Of a DNA stretch of 64,000 bases, positions 1 to 10,096 are shown one piece after another. The position numbers and the translations under genes are program-made. Source of the stretch: Klebsormidium nitens (Eukaryota > Streptophyta > Klebsormidiophyceae > Klebsormidiales > Klebsormidiaceae); assembly GCA_000708835.1 (NCBI GenBank), contig DF237010.1, positions 182,351-246,350 on the forward strand. The letters run 5' to 3'. Under the pieces are notes generated by a model. The model did no database searches. It was not told the origin of the DNA and was given only the letters and a program-made list of their open reading frames with translations. The stretch's first letter is position 1, and the number at the start of each line of letters is the position of its first letter.

Positions 1-634
1 GGAATCGTACCGGTATACGGGATCCGCAAGCCAGAAGGATAGACTGTGAATATATTTGAAGTTTTACTATCTTTGTTTAGAATACGGCTAACACATACAG
101 AGTGGACACTGGGTGATTGCAAAAGTTCACTTTCCGTTTAGCGGATTCAGAAACATACACGCATAAAATGGCTCAATTTTGAAGCCTGGTAAAACACGGA
201 GCTCAGCCATCTTCCACCTGCCAGTGCATCATTGCCCGAGTTCTGGGAAAGCTGGTGCAGCAAGCAGCGCAGTTGTGCCTTCTGTGGCAGCCACATTGGC
301 ATTTGATTTTGTTGTTGACTGGCGAAGCCAGCGCGAGCTGGCACTTGGAGAGCAATTTTTGTACATGCTGTAAGAATCTTGATCAAGCTGCTCCATCTTA
401 GCCCTTGGTAAGAGACATTAGCCATTACTTCGATAGCTGATCAGAGCTTAGATCATGTTAAGCAGGACAACGCAAGTTGACGACAATTCCTTGCCTTCGC
501 CAACCGGCTTGCTTAGTTTAGCGACCACTCATCCAGCTTGGAGCAAAATGAGATGATGCTGTAGCGTCAAAGACTTGATCGAGCGGATCAGGCAGGGCGT
601 GGAGCGCGCGTGTAGCTTGACAGCTTGGGCTTGG
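1..634. other. Upstream region, no gene assigned
   Basis: I see no convincing exon here. Open frames on both strands lack the GC-rich third positions and splice signals of the neighbouring genes. The 3' part is presumably the promoter and 5' leader of the ABI-like gene that starts at 635, but no specific element could be assigned. Confidence 0.4.
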
Positions 635-3600
635 ATGGAGGGCAGCCAGCAGCTTGAGGTTGATGAGAATGCCGTCAATGATGTTGACTCCAGCTTTCTG
701 ATAGCCTTGGAGGTAAGCATTGTAGTGCACGACGGAATGCGCTCGCCCAGGCCCCCATGGCACCTCAATCTTGAGTGGGCCGGGGTCGTTGATAGTTTCC
801 AAGTTCAAATTGGTGCAGATAATCCTAGAAAGAGAAGCAATGTACTGAAGTACCCATTCAGCTGTGATGTGCTGGTGGAATTGACTGGCTCGCCTTCACC
901 TGAAAAATTCTGTTGTCCTGAATAAGCTTTCTTCACTATACCCTCTTCAACGACTTGCTTGCTGATCTAGGAACTTCGCAACCTGCGCCCACAGCTACTG
1001 ACAGCTGCGGAGTACTGCGAGCAGCAGTACTTGACCAGCGAGCAGAAGGACTCGTAAGTGCTGCGAATCCCCCTCCTTTGAACCACAAACGACAATCTGC
1101 ATGTGGAGCCCTCCCCTCCCGTCAATGTCACTTGAAGTGCTCTTTCAGCGCCACTTTTAATTAGAAGTTCATTTAGTACACTCATGAATGTGAATGCGTG
1201 CATTGCCAATCGACGGTCATCACAGGATGACTCCTTCAGTTGCTGGCCACAGCGGTTCTGATTCCGTCATCCTGCACTTCCTTTACTTCTCAGAATGAAA
1301 AGTTCGTTGGCGATGTATAGTCACATCCTCGTGACTCCGGTGTCGATGTGTCAATAGAAGATTGTTCATTGAGAACTGATCTGCATATGCGTTTCAAACC
1401 GCTTTTGTCTCGCACCAAGAAACGTCCTGTCCTTGGTGCCTATTGCAGTGTCACTGGCAACTTACGGGACTACGCTGTGAAGGCGCTCGTCAACATGGTT
1501 GACCATCTTGGCACAGTGTCATACAAGCTCAACCTCTGCATAGACCAAGAGACGAGCAGGGCAGAAACTCTTGACGTCCAGTTGATGACGCTTCAGCAGG
1601 TCCGCTGTACTCTATTGGAGTGACCCCCTCGTTGCTCTCCTTCCCGCTACTGCCCTGTACTCCAGTAGTTCCTACACACAAGGGATGTTTGAAAGGAAGA
1701 GCTCAGTGTCTACCAAAAAAAAATCCAATCTCATGACGCAAACATGTAAGTCGCCCTAGGAACTTAGTTCTGGCTTGAGGATGTTCTTTGGGGTATTACT
1801 GTGCTACTGCTGTAGTCAATCGCTTGCCAAAAAACCTCGGTTTCCCCCAGCCTCCGTTGCTCCCCCTCTGAGCGGCATCCATACCAATTGCCTCCAAGAA
1901 TGCGATCCTCGATTTTTGAAGGGGGTTCATAGAATTGGAGAAAGCGTGCAGCTCGTAGAGCTGACATGCACGTGAGAGAGAGGGTATATCTTACGAAAAA
2001 CGCTCCTAATAGGAGATGGAGGCTCAGACATACTTGAGCCTTTCCACTTGCAGCGCATTGCCTCCATGCGCACATATATGGAGCAGGATGCTGCGAAGCA
2101 GCAGCAACAGCCTAAAGCTGCCCAAAGAATGGTCAAACAATACCGGGTGCCGGGTGAGAAACCTGACAATGCCGGTTCTTTCCACCGGGCGTCTAGAGGG
2201 AGTATGACAGGGCAGAGTATCATGTGTTGTTGACTCTCTACAGATTTTCTATTTGTTGACCTTCGCAAAAAAATTCAAAGGCCTCCTGCCCTTTACAGTC
2301 TTAATTTGTGGGCTTTAAAAAGTTGTTCTCTTGCAACATTCATGTTTTAGTCTTCTCTGATGAGTTGCCAAGAGGCCACCGATAAGGGAGTCGGCAAGAG
2401 TAGAGAGTCAATTCATAGATGTCCTCTGTCTGCATTTGCGGTATTCAGCAGGTACTAGAAGACGGCCAGCAGTTCGATCCAACCTTTCATGAAAGCTAGC
2501 TTTGCTGCAGATGCGACGGCCGAGGCAGCCTTTGCAACGGCCCAGTTCCTGGTCGAGATGCCCCGGGAACGCTTCGAGTTCGAGGAGAGAAACACGTCGG
2601 AGTCTTTCTATTCGCCGCAACCGGTGATGCCGGCCCGCCGCTCCACATTCGGCCGGCGCAGGTCGGAGCCATTACCTGCATCTAGAGAGCCCCTCAGGTT
2701 CGTTCTCTGATCCTCGAGTGCCTTTACTTGCGAGGAAGTCGACCTTTCTGGTGGTATCGACTTCCCTTTTGAAACTTGCTAAGTCAATCAACAAGAGAAT
2801 CTCAATGAGGGCAGGTTTTACCCCGGACTGCGTTTGGCGTACTTGAACACGTATAATCATTCTGTTTGTAGTACGAACGCGATCTGTTGGATGCATCTCA
2901 TTGGCTCTTGGTCCAAGCTGACGCCGTTGTCATCTGGTCCTGCCTCTCTGAGCGGTCCTCTCATCAAAGCGTTCTCAATTTGCTGCAGGCGTGCTTCATC
3001 TGTGTCGTACCAAGGTAAGAGCCAATCATTCAAGCTACCGTAGCGCCAAGGGAATTCTCCTAAAAGTAAATAATTTGGGGTCGGTGTGAAAATTTTGAAA
3101 CTATTTGAAATGCGAGGTTGAGATGACGGAATGAAAAATGTTGGTAAAAGTATTGTCATACTGCTGAAGTATAGGGGAAACTGGGCCCAAAAAACCAAAT
3201 TCGCCTTTTGTGCTATGTGTTGGAAAATATCTATTCCGCTGGGTGACACCTAAAATCTTTCGAAATTAATTATTCGCATAATTAGTTTCGGTGGTGAATT
3301 CCCTTGGCGCTACGGTAGTAAACGAGTAACCTTGTCGAGAGGTCGGTTATAGGCTCCTTCCGTCGCGGTCTGCAAGCTCGCAACCTTTGAATGGAAGGAA
3401 GAAAATTATCGAAGCTAAGACTGCAAAGGGGCCAGTGGCGCTCACTGACTTCAGCCGTGCCCATTTTCGCCACGCGTGATCTGGGCTCACGTCAGCCTCG
3501 AAGGTCCAACCTTCCCGTTTCAGTGACCTTTTCGTCACCCCATGGCGAAAGGGCGTTTCTGGAAGTAGTTGGGGTGCATGTTTTCTCCTCGCTATCGCGT

Positions 3601-4211
3601 CAGATCCTTCCAAACGCATTCTGCTTCTAATGTGCCTTTCTAGCTTCAAAATGCAGTCAGTAAAGTCTCTTTCCTTGGCAGCCGCAGACGCCCCCGGTTC
3701 GCCCTCCTCGACTTCCACAATCGGGGGCGACTCCACGACTAGGTCGACGGGAGGATCCCGTGCCAGGGGCAGTCACCTGGACCGTTCAGATTCTGGCCCG
3801 GTAAGCCTTGCAAGATGCCCGAGTAGAGGTGGATTCTTAACCTTCGCCAAGCAAAAGCTTTCGCACAGTCAAAGCATTTCGGGGTGGGCTTCTAGATACC
3901 TCCGAGCTGCGAGTGCGCTGGGGAGTTTGATCATCATTCGCATCCCGTTTGCTCCGAGCCTCATTGGGTCCTTAAGATCACTACAGGAAAGGATCGAACA
4001 GTGTGCCTGACCCGGACCTAGGGTGTCAACCCAAGCCCATTTGTTCCTGCATGCGCTGCAGGTCCTACGACAACATGTTGGTGAAGGCTTCGTTGATGTA
4101 GAATCCGTAGACCTAAGTGTATCTGGAACGCAGACTAACAGGAGCACCTCCAAGCTTCGAAGAATGTTTAGCAGGGTTCTATCAAGGAAAGAGTCAGAAC
4201 AGATTAGGTAA
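635..4211 (+). CDS. ABIL: ABI-like subunit of the SCAR/WAVE complex
   Basis: Predicted Abl-interactor-like protein, the ABI subunit of the SCAR/WAVE complex that activates ARP2/3 actin nucleation at the cell cortex. Joined exons 635-712, 971-1053, 1449-1599, 2054-2153, 2511-2697, 3644-3800 and 4134-4211 keep phase and give 277 aa, close to plant ABIL length. The N-terminal part carries the family signatures ELRNLRPQ, TAAEYCEQQYLTSEQKD, then NLRDYAVKALVNMVDHLGTV, then RTYMEQ. The rest is Ser/Pro-rich and probably disordered, ending in a basic tail (KLRRMFSRVLSRK). The donor of exon 3 is an atypical GTCCGC. The last exon is the least certain: an in-frame acceptor at 4062 would add 24 residues. 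Intron 5 contains a TIR element. The assignment is strong for the N-terminal half and by continuity for the rest. Confidence 0.85.
3036..3317. mobile_element. MITE-like element with 23-bp terminal inverted repeats
   Basis: The stretch 3035-3057 is the exact reverse complement of 3296-3318 (23 of 23 bases). The outermost paired bases include TA on each side (3036-3037 and 3316-3317), so the layout fits a TA target duplication flanking a 278-bp element with 20-bp inverted repeats starting CCGTAGCGCC. The interior is AT-richer and encodes nothing. It lies in intron 5 of the ABI-like gene. A TA target site is typical of Tc1/mariner-type non-autonomous elements, but I do not recognise the terminal sequence. 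Confidence 0.6.
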
Positions 4212-6159
4212 TTGTTCCTTGAATCTAGGCCAACACTTCGTGTGGTTTTTGGCGGCCAATCAATCGAGTGTTGCAGTTTTAACGGGTGTCGGTATATGTC
4301 TTAGCAGGGAGGCTTGCGACTTTTAGGTTCTAACAACCAGTGCCCATGACTTCTCCTTGGTTCACCAACCCTTGTATAGTAAGTCACGAGCTGGACTGAA
4401 TAATCAGAGGATATTGAAAGCGAAAAGGAAGTCAATTTGTAAATGGTGAATAATAGTTGCTCGACCCAAAATCTGCGAGCAACGCACACACTTTCGAACT
4501 TGTACCTTCAACTTCGACGTTCGACTGAGCACATGCAATGATACGCGCCACGACTGAAACCTGGTGTATGAAAGTATGTCGATCATGCGGCAAGTAACAG
4601 TGCCTGAGTGAATACCGGGTCATGGGGATATGTCATTACGGTCACTATGCCTTTGCGAGATTTGTCGATGATTACGGATCCTTGCCTCATAATGATCTCA
4701 AAAATCAACGTACGCGCATATAGCTACAATGTAACGGATTCTGCAATGAGCTTGGTCTTAGATTTGCAACTCATACAAAAAAAACGACGACTAATTCCTA
4801 GCGAAGACTCTAGCTAAGAATATATATGAAGCTCAGTAGGTGGTCCACGGATTCTAGATTTTGAATGAGTCCGCTCTGCATTTGCCGCCTACTAAATCCA
4901 GAATTTTACTACGGTATGTAGGTAGTAGGTAATATATACGTATCTGATCGGTTCATTTCATGCATGCTCTAGGAATGCTCTAGTGCGCAGAGTCTGCTGT
5001 GCCAAGTAGGGTACCTACTACAGAGCCAGGTTAATGAAATTCGGTATACCGGTAGGTACTTACTACTGTACCTACTACTGTAGCTAGGTACTGAGACCGT
5101 ACATTAGCCTACACACCTATCTGATATCATGATTAGATCGGCAGGCACATTCTACTTGACCGTCCGATGCGAAAGCAAGCGTTTCATCGGCGGTTTGCAA
5201 TGAATTCTTTCAGTGGCCACGGCCCACCGTACAGGCTACCGTACAGCTTGTGCGAGCGGGGGGCAAATTTTTTGAGCCATCAACTGTGACTCACCAAATG
5301 TCAGTTTCAACCTGTCAGGAGCATCTACGGTGTGGATGGTGGCTTGATAAACCACGTGCATATGGACGGTTTGACTCTAATACTACGCCAACTTGCGTCA
5401 TCCAACCAGCTCATCGTAGCCGTCGATTTCTATCCGAACAAGTTGGAGCTCCGAAAAGGCAAAAGTGAGGTAAAAGTGACCAGATGATGATGTCCTCTTT
5501 CATCCTCTTGTTTTGAAGCATGCGAGTTGGCAGCTTGTTGATCAGATGTCGCCATGGTGAAACTGTCCACCCCGATCAGACCCGTGTCACCGTTCATTTG
5601 AACACATACCTTGCATCGGACGGCTCAATCCCTACAAAAACATTAAGCAGTGCATGAGGTAGGAAAAACTCAGCTTTGTATACTGCACGCTAGCTGCTTG
5701 CAGGCTTGTTGAATTCTCCTGTGCCAAAGTTGAAGCCATGACCTTGCAGCTGGCAAGGCCGACGAGTCACGACTGTTTGAACGGTGCCAGGGAATGCCTG
5801 GGGGAAAGGGACGGCATGGAGTTGTACAAGAGGGTTCACCTGGCACTGTAAGCTGGCAACTGCCTCATACTCGAGGAGGGACGGATGCGAGCTCGGGCCA
5901 AGGAGCTGCAGATTTAGACTTGTGATCTCGATCGATCTGAAATCGCATCGACGTCTCGTGTATTTTTGCAGTGGATATCGGGTGAGTTGTGGGCAACTGC
6001 AGGAACATTTGCAGAGGTGGTTTTGCACACAAGTCGGCGATGAATGCTGATTAAAGTCCGGTAGTGACGTTTCAGTAGCATTCGACAGTTTCCGTATGGA
6101 CACTCTACCGCAAGGGATCTAGTCCCTGGGACAGCAGGGGCTAGATCAAACCCTCTCCA
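4212..6159. other. Intergenic region between two plus-strand genes
   Basis: No exon is supported here. The part 4830-5110 is rich in GTAGGTA/TACCTAC words (listed separately). The remainder has short, non-homologous open frames on both strands. It should contain the terminator of the ABI-like gene and the promoter of the sucrase/ferredoxin-like gene. Confidence 0.4.
4830..5110. repeat. GTAGGTAC / TACCTACTACTG-rich degenerate repeat
   Basis: The words GTAGGTA, TAGGTAC and TACCTACTACTGTA recur on both strands in about 280 bp: near 4837, 4887, 4916-4932, 5007-5022, 5040-5062, 5066-5080 and 5083-5092. The palindromic core GGTACC is included. The copies are not in a fixed register, so this is a low-complexity palindromic tract rather than a clean tandem array. 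Similar words reappear at about 16650-16790. Confidence 0.5.
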
Positions 6160-8533
6160 ATGGCTTTTCATGAGACCTCCTCCTATGCTCTCAGCCAACT
6201 TTCACCTGAATCTGGGCCGCGCGCGAGCTTTGAGCACGCTAGTGTTGAGCAAGCATGTGCAAGCACGCAAGCCTCCTCGGTGTGTCATCCATGTGGGATG
6301 GAGGTGGTAAGATCTGTGCCAGTGTACAGCCGCCATGTGTTCCTGGCATTTAAGCAGCCCCGGGAATGGCCGAGTGGCAAATTGGGGTCGGTAGAAGCAG
6401 AGCGACTCCCTAGGCTGTTAGCTGCAACTATCAAGGAGGCCGCACACCGGTTGGGGGGCCGTGTGCAGTTGACAGTTTGTGAGGCGGATGACGAGTCAGA
6501 TGGAGACGCCCTCGTTTTTCCTGACATGAAGAGATACAAGTGAGTTCGCTGTGGGGTTTATGCAGCTTTAGGTCGTTGCTTTTGCAGAGTGGTCAAACTT
6601 AAGGCCTTTTCGGATCGTTTGCTTATTACCAGCTGCAAGGCGTGCAGAAGACAGTACTGTTAACAACTTCTTGATTTTGTCGGTTTCCTTGAGACTATGC
6701 TTTTGCAATTTGCAAGAAAGTATGCTAAATCCGTCTGCTTGGATCTGCAACAAATTCTGCGCATGCTGGTGTCTTTTAGAAGGTGGACTTGCGATCTCGT
6801 TATGCATTCTGCATCTGTCCTTGAATTTTCCTGCCGCATCCTCTTTGTGGTTATAGCTATCTGCGACTGCGCTCCCTTGGTCCCTGTTTAGGGACTGCCC
6901 CCAGCCTTGATGGGGGCTGCTTGTTTGTCGGCAGCCCCCATCAAACGCCACAGCCATCCAATCAATTCTAGCGCAGAAACCAGCTGCATTAAGGCAAGTA
7001 GCAAGCTTGATTGGCAATGGAGAACTCTACTCAAAACTACTGCACCTGAACCAAACTGCTCTCCTGCAGAGCCCTCACTGTGCACGACCTGGCGCTGTTA
7101 GTGGACGAGGTGCTGGTCTCAGGACGGGAGCGCTTCCTCTCCAGCGAACCCCTTCCTGGAGTGCAGCTCTTCGTCTGCTGTGACCCTAGCCGGGGGGGCA
7201 GATGTGCTCAAGTGGGGACCCCCCTGCTTGCTGCTCTGCGTGCCGGCGTGCAGAGCCGGGGCTGGACCGAACAGGTAGCGGTGAGGGCATGCAGTCATGC
7301 GGGATGCAAAGGCGATGCGGCGCGGGTGCTCGTCTTCTCCAGCCGGGGGGACTGCTCGGTTGGCCACTGGTGAGCTGGCTGCACTACTACGTCTGGGTCT
7401 GGTTCAACTCCAGTTCTTAGCGGCTTTTACTTTTATTCTGTGAAGCTGTGAGGATCAGAGGGTGCAGGAATTTTCAGGAGGTATTTTATTCATGCAATAC
7501 CGCATCAGCAGTCAAAAAGAGCCTGCTTGATGTCATCTGCGCAGCAGCAGTCAAAGACAGAAGTTTTCTCTGTCGCATACGCTCATTCTGTGTCCTGCGT
7601 CGAAATTTGGTCGCGGCTGCTAAGTCAGCTCAAATTCTACCTGGCGCCATGCGGCTAGGCAAGGGGTTGCTAGATCGAAAGCCTGGATGGGTCCCTATCT
7701 GCTCTTTAGTTCTGCTGCTAAGAGCTCAACATCAGTGCATCTTTCTTTCCAGGTACGGTGGAGTGGGCCTCGCAGACGTGGCGGCCCTCCTAGACGAACA
7801 CATCGGCGCAGGTCGCATAGTTGAGCACATATGGCGCGGTCAGATGGCCCCCCCTCAGGGCCAACCCCGCCCGCAGCCCGCTCCTTTCCCGGGCGCTTCC
7901 CCGCCACCGCAGCTCACGAGCGCTGCAGGGTTTGGCATGCAGAAAGAGGCAGAGGTGCTGTCTGGGGGCCAGGGGCAGCAGCGAGCGGCCTCCCCCGGGG
8001 GGAGCGATGGAGAGGTCGATGAGAGCGTGCTGGGGTACAGCATGACTGCATCTGAGAGCAGTGAGGAGGGGCTTTTCTCTCCACAGGGGGGGGCCGATGC
8101 CAGCGCTGGAAAGCAGGGGGGGCGGTCTGTGGGTGCCTCGTTTGGGAGCGGGCGGTTCTCCGTAGAGAGCACGGGGGGCGCAACGTTGATGGAGCTAGCA
8201 CGCAGTGAGAGCAAAGGCGGGGACATTAGCGAGGAGACGCGCGGCGTGCTTGGTTCTTTGCCGGATGTACATATTGAGGGTGAGGGCGGGATAACGGGGA
8301 TGCTAAATAGCCAGGAGGGGCAGCTATCTGAGTGCAAGCCGTCAAAAGAGGAGTCAAGGAACCAGGCAGGTTCGGTGAGAGGCTTGAATGACGGCCTGAG
8401 CAAGTCAAACGAGGCGGTGTGGTTTTCGTTTTATCCTTCTGGGGGATTCCGCTTTGATGCGAAGGTACAGTTCGGCGTGAGTTTGGCAGCCATAGCGGCC
8501 ACAGTGGGCTTCCAGCTTGCTAGGCAGCACTAA
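6160..8533 (+). CDS. Sucrase/ferredoxin-like (AIM32/Apd1-type) thioredoxin-fold protein with C-terminal hydrophobic tail
   Basis: Predicted Suc_Fer-like family protein, related to yeast Aim32/Apd1, which bind a [2Fe-2S] cluster through two Cys and two His. Exons 6160-6539, 7070-7369 and 7753-8533 join in phase to 486 aa. The start is the first in-frame ATG. Family blocks are visible in order: SRHVFLAFKQPREWP, ALVFPDMKRYK, FVCCDPSRGGRC (C-x8-C), ACSHAGCK, GHWYGGVGLADVAALLDEHI, and IVEHIWRGQM. After that come about 220 residues of Gly/Ser/Pro/Glu-rich linker. A short hydrophobic stretch (VSLAAIAATVGFQLA) sits a few residues before the stop and suggests a tail anchor, which is inference. The usual H-x3-H ligand pair reads H-x3-K here, with a Cys just before the Lys. 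It converges with the choline-transporter-like gene. Confidence 0.85.
6907..6944. repeat. Perfect 14-bp stem hairpin in intron 1 of the sucrase/ferredoxin-like gene
   Basis: Bases 6907-6920 (TTGATGGGGGCTGC) are the exact reverse complement of 6931-6944, with a 10-base spacer. The inverted repeat lies wholly inside the first intron (6540-7069). It is too short for a plant miRNA precursor arm and could be a fold-back remnant or an intronic structure. Confidence 0.8.
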
Positions 8534-10096
8534 TATGCACAGGCTAGCATATGCAGAGGCGTAGATGCAGAAGCACATTTGCGTGCGACGGCGTCGAGAT
8601 CGGTTGTAGATGCATGCGAGGGCTCCCATGCGGGGGTATGCTTTGTCACGAGGCACATGCATGAGGGCTGTTGGGCAGCTACGGAAGGCTTGTAAATAAT
8701 TTGAGTCTCGATCGAGATGTTAGTATCTTAGAATGTCGCAACACTATTGAGTGATCGCCTAGGAGTTTTGTAGGTTGGTCGTGTTTTGCCGATAGACGGA
8801 CAGTGTGTATGGTTCCCTTGCTGATCCTGGCTAGGCCCATAAAGCGGACATATAAAATGCCTAATGAGCAGTAACGAATCACCATTTATGAGGACATGGC
8901 TCAAGTTTTCGTACAGGATAAGGTAAATTTGGATTTTTGATGCGCAGAGATATATAGAGTAGGGTATTTAAGGAAGCACTCGGTCAGATACAGAGTTCTG
9001 TGTCAAAGCGTTAGGCAAGTGTAGCTTACAAGGACCACTCTTTTCCAACGCCCAACTTCTGATTTGTTAAGTTGGACTGTTGTTGCCAGTTGGCCCGCGT
9101 GGATGATTTTGCATGACATATAAGTCGGTAGGGCGAACAATGAATGTGCCATATCTTAAACCTCGTGCCAATTCAAATTTCAACGACGATCCGGTCCTTG
9201 CAAAAGTGAGTATATAGTACGCCCGGCCGGCCCACTGAGCCATCATGTCAGTGTGCGCATGCAGCACACTGACGCGCTCGAACCTGGAATCAAAATTTCA
9301 GTCCTGTCGTGAATCGGCCATGTCGATTGAACATGGTTAGGAACATGCATAATAGCTAGATACGCCGCCCGCGCGCGCGCGCTGGCAGGCTGGTGCATTG
9401 CTCAGCTAGTGCGGGACGTGATCAAACGCATATGTAGCGCGCATATGAGCATGATTGTCATTTCTAGCTAGCAATTTCATATTGCCGCGGCGGCGCGAGG
9501 CCGTGATTGAGTCGAGGCTAGCTTCTTGATCGCAAGATTATAACATGCTAGTACCGGCAGCGCGCGCGCCGCCGCCGGTAGCTAGCCTGTGCGCATGCAT
9601 GCAAGCATGGCCATGGATCATTCGCTCCCCTGGGCCCCGGCATGGCTATGCCGCCGCTTGTACGTTGAAGTCATTTCAATTGAATGCCAAATTAAGGAAT
9701 CATGACCGTCTCGGAACGACGGTGCATGTATGTATGACGGCCGCGGTGTGTGCCTACTAGCTGCATATATGTAACAGCAGCGTGACGTTTGACGGCAAGG
9801 ATTGAATAGTGATCCCGGACCCCGGGTCTGCTAGATATGCCGACACGAGCAAGCACCTAGCAAATAAACGATATACTGTACGCAATACAAGAAAGCTCGG
9901 GATTGCGGGGCGCCAAAGTGACCCGGTGCATGATCTGATCCCGCAGTGAACAGCAGTTGATATCACACGCAAACCGAATGCTGATTGACTGGTAAGTGCT
10001 CAATTCTATGTTTGTAAAACAAGGATCGAGTTTGACGAATTGCGCCTCAAACTACTCAACTAGTAGCTGAAGTTCGTGACAGCTTCACCAACATCA
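8534..10096. other. Convergent intergenic region, palindrome-rich
   Basis: This region separates the 3' ends of the sucrase/ferredoxin-like and choline-transporter-like genes. I see no exon. It is dense in GCGCGC runs (9369-9380, 9560-9572), GCATGCATGC (9593-9602), GCTAGC and ATATAT words, unlike exons or introns nearby. Both genes' polyadenylation regions should lie here. Confidence 0.4.

Noticed and set aside
3347-3736. Minus-strand ORF with acidic start over ABI-like exon 6
   Set aside because: The plus frame continues the ABI-like protein in phase between a good acceptor and donor. The minus frame meets a stop without a usable acceptor.
7855-8403. Minus-strand 182-aa ORF
   Set aside because: Shadow of the low-complexity linker of the sucrase/ferredoxin-like protein.
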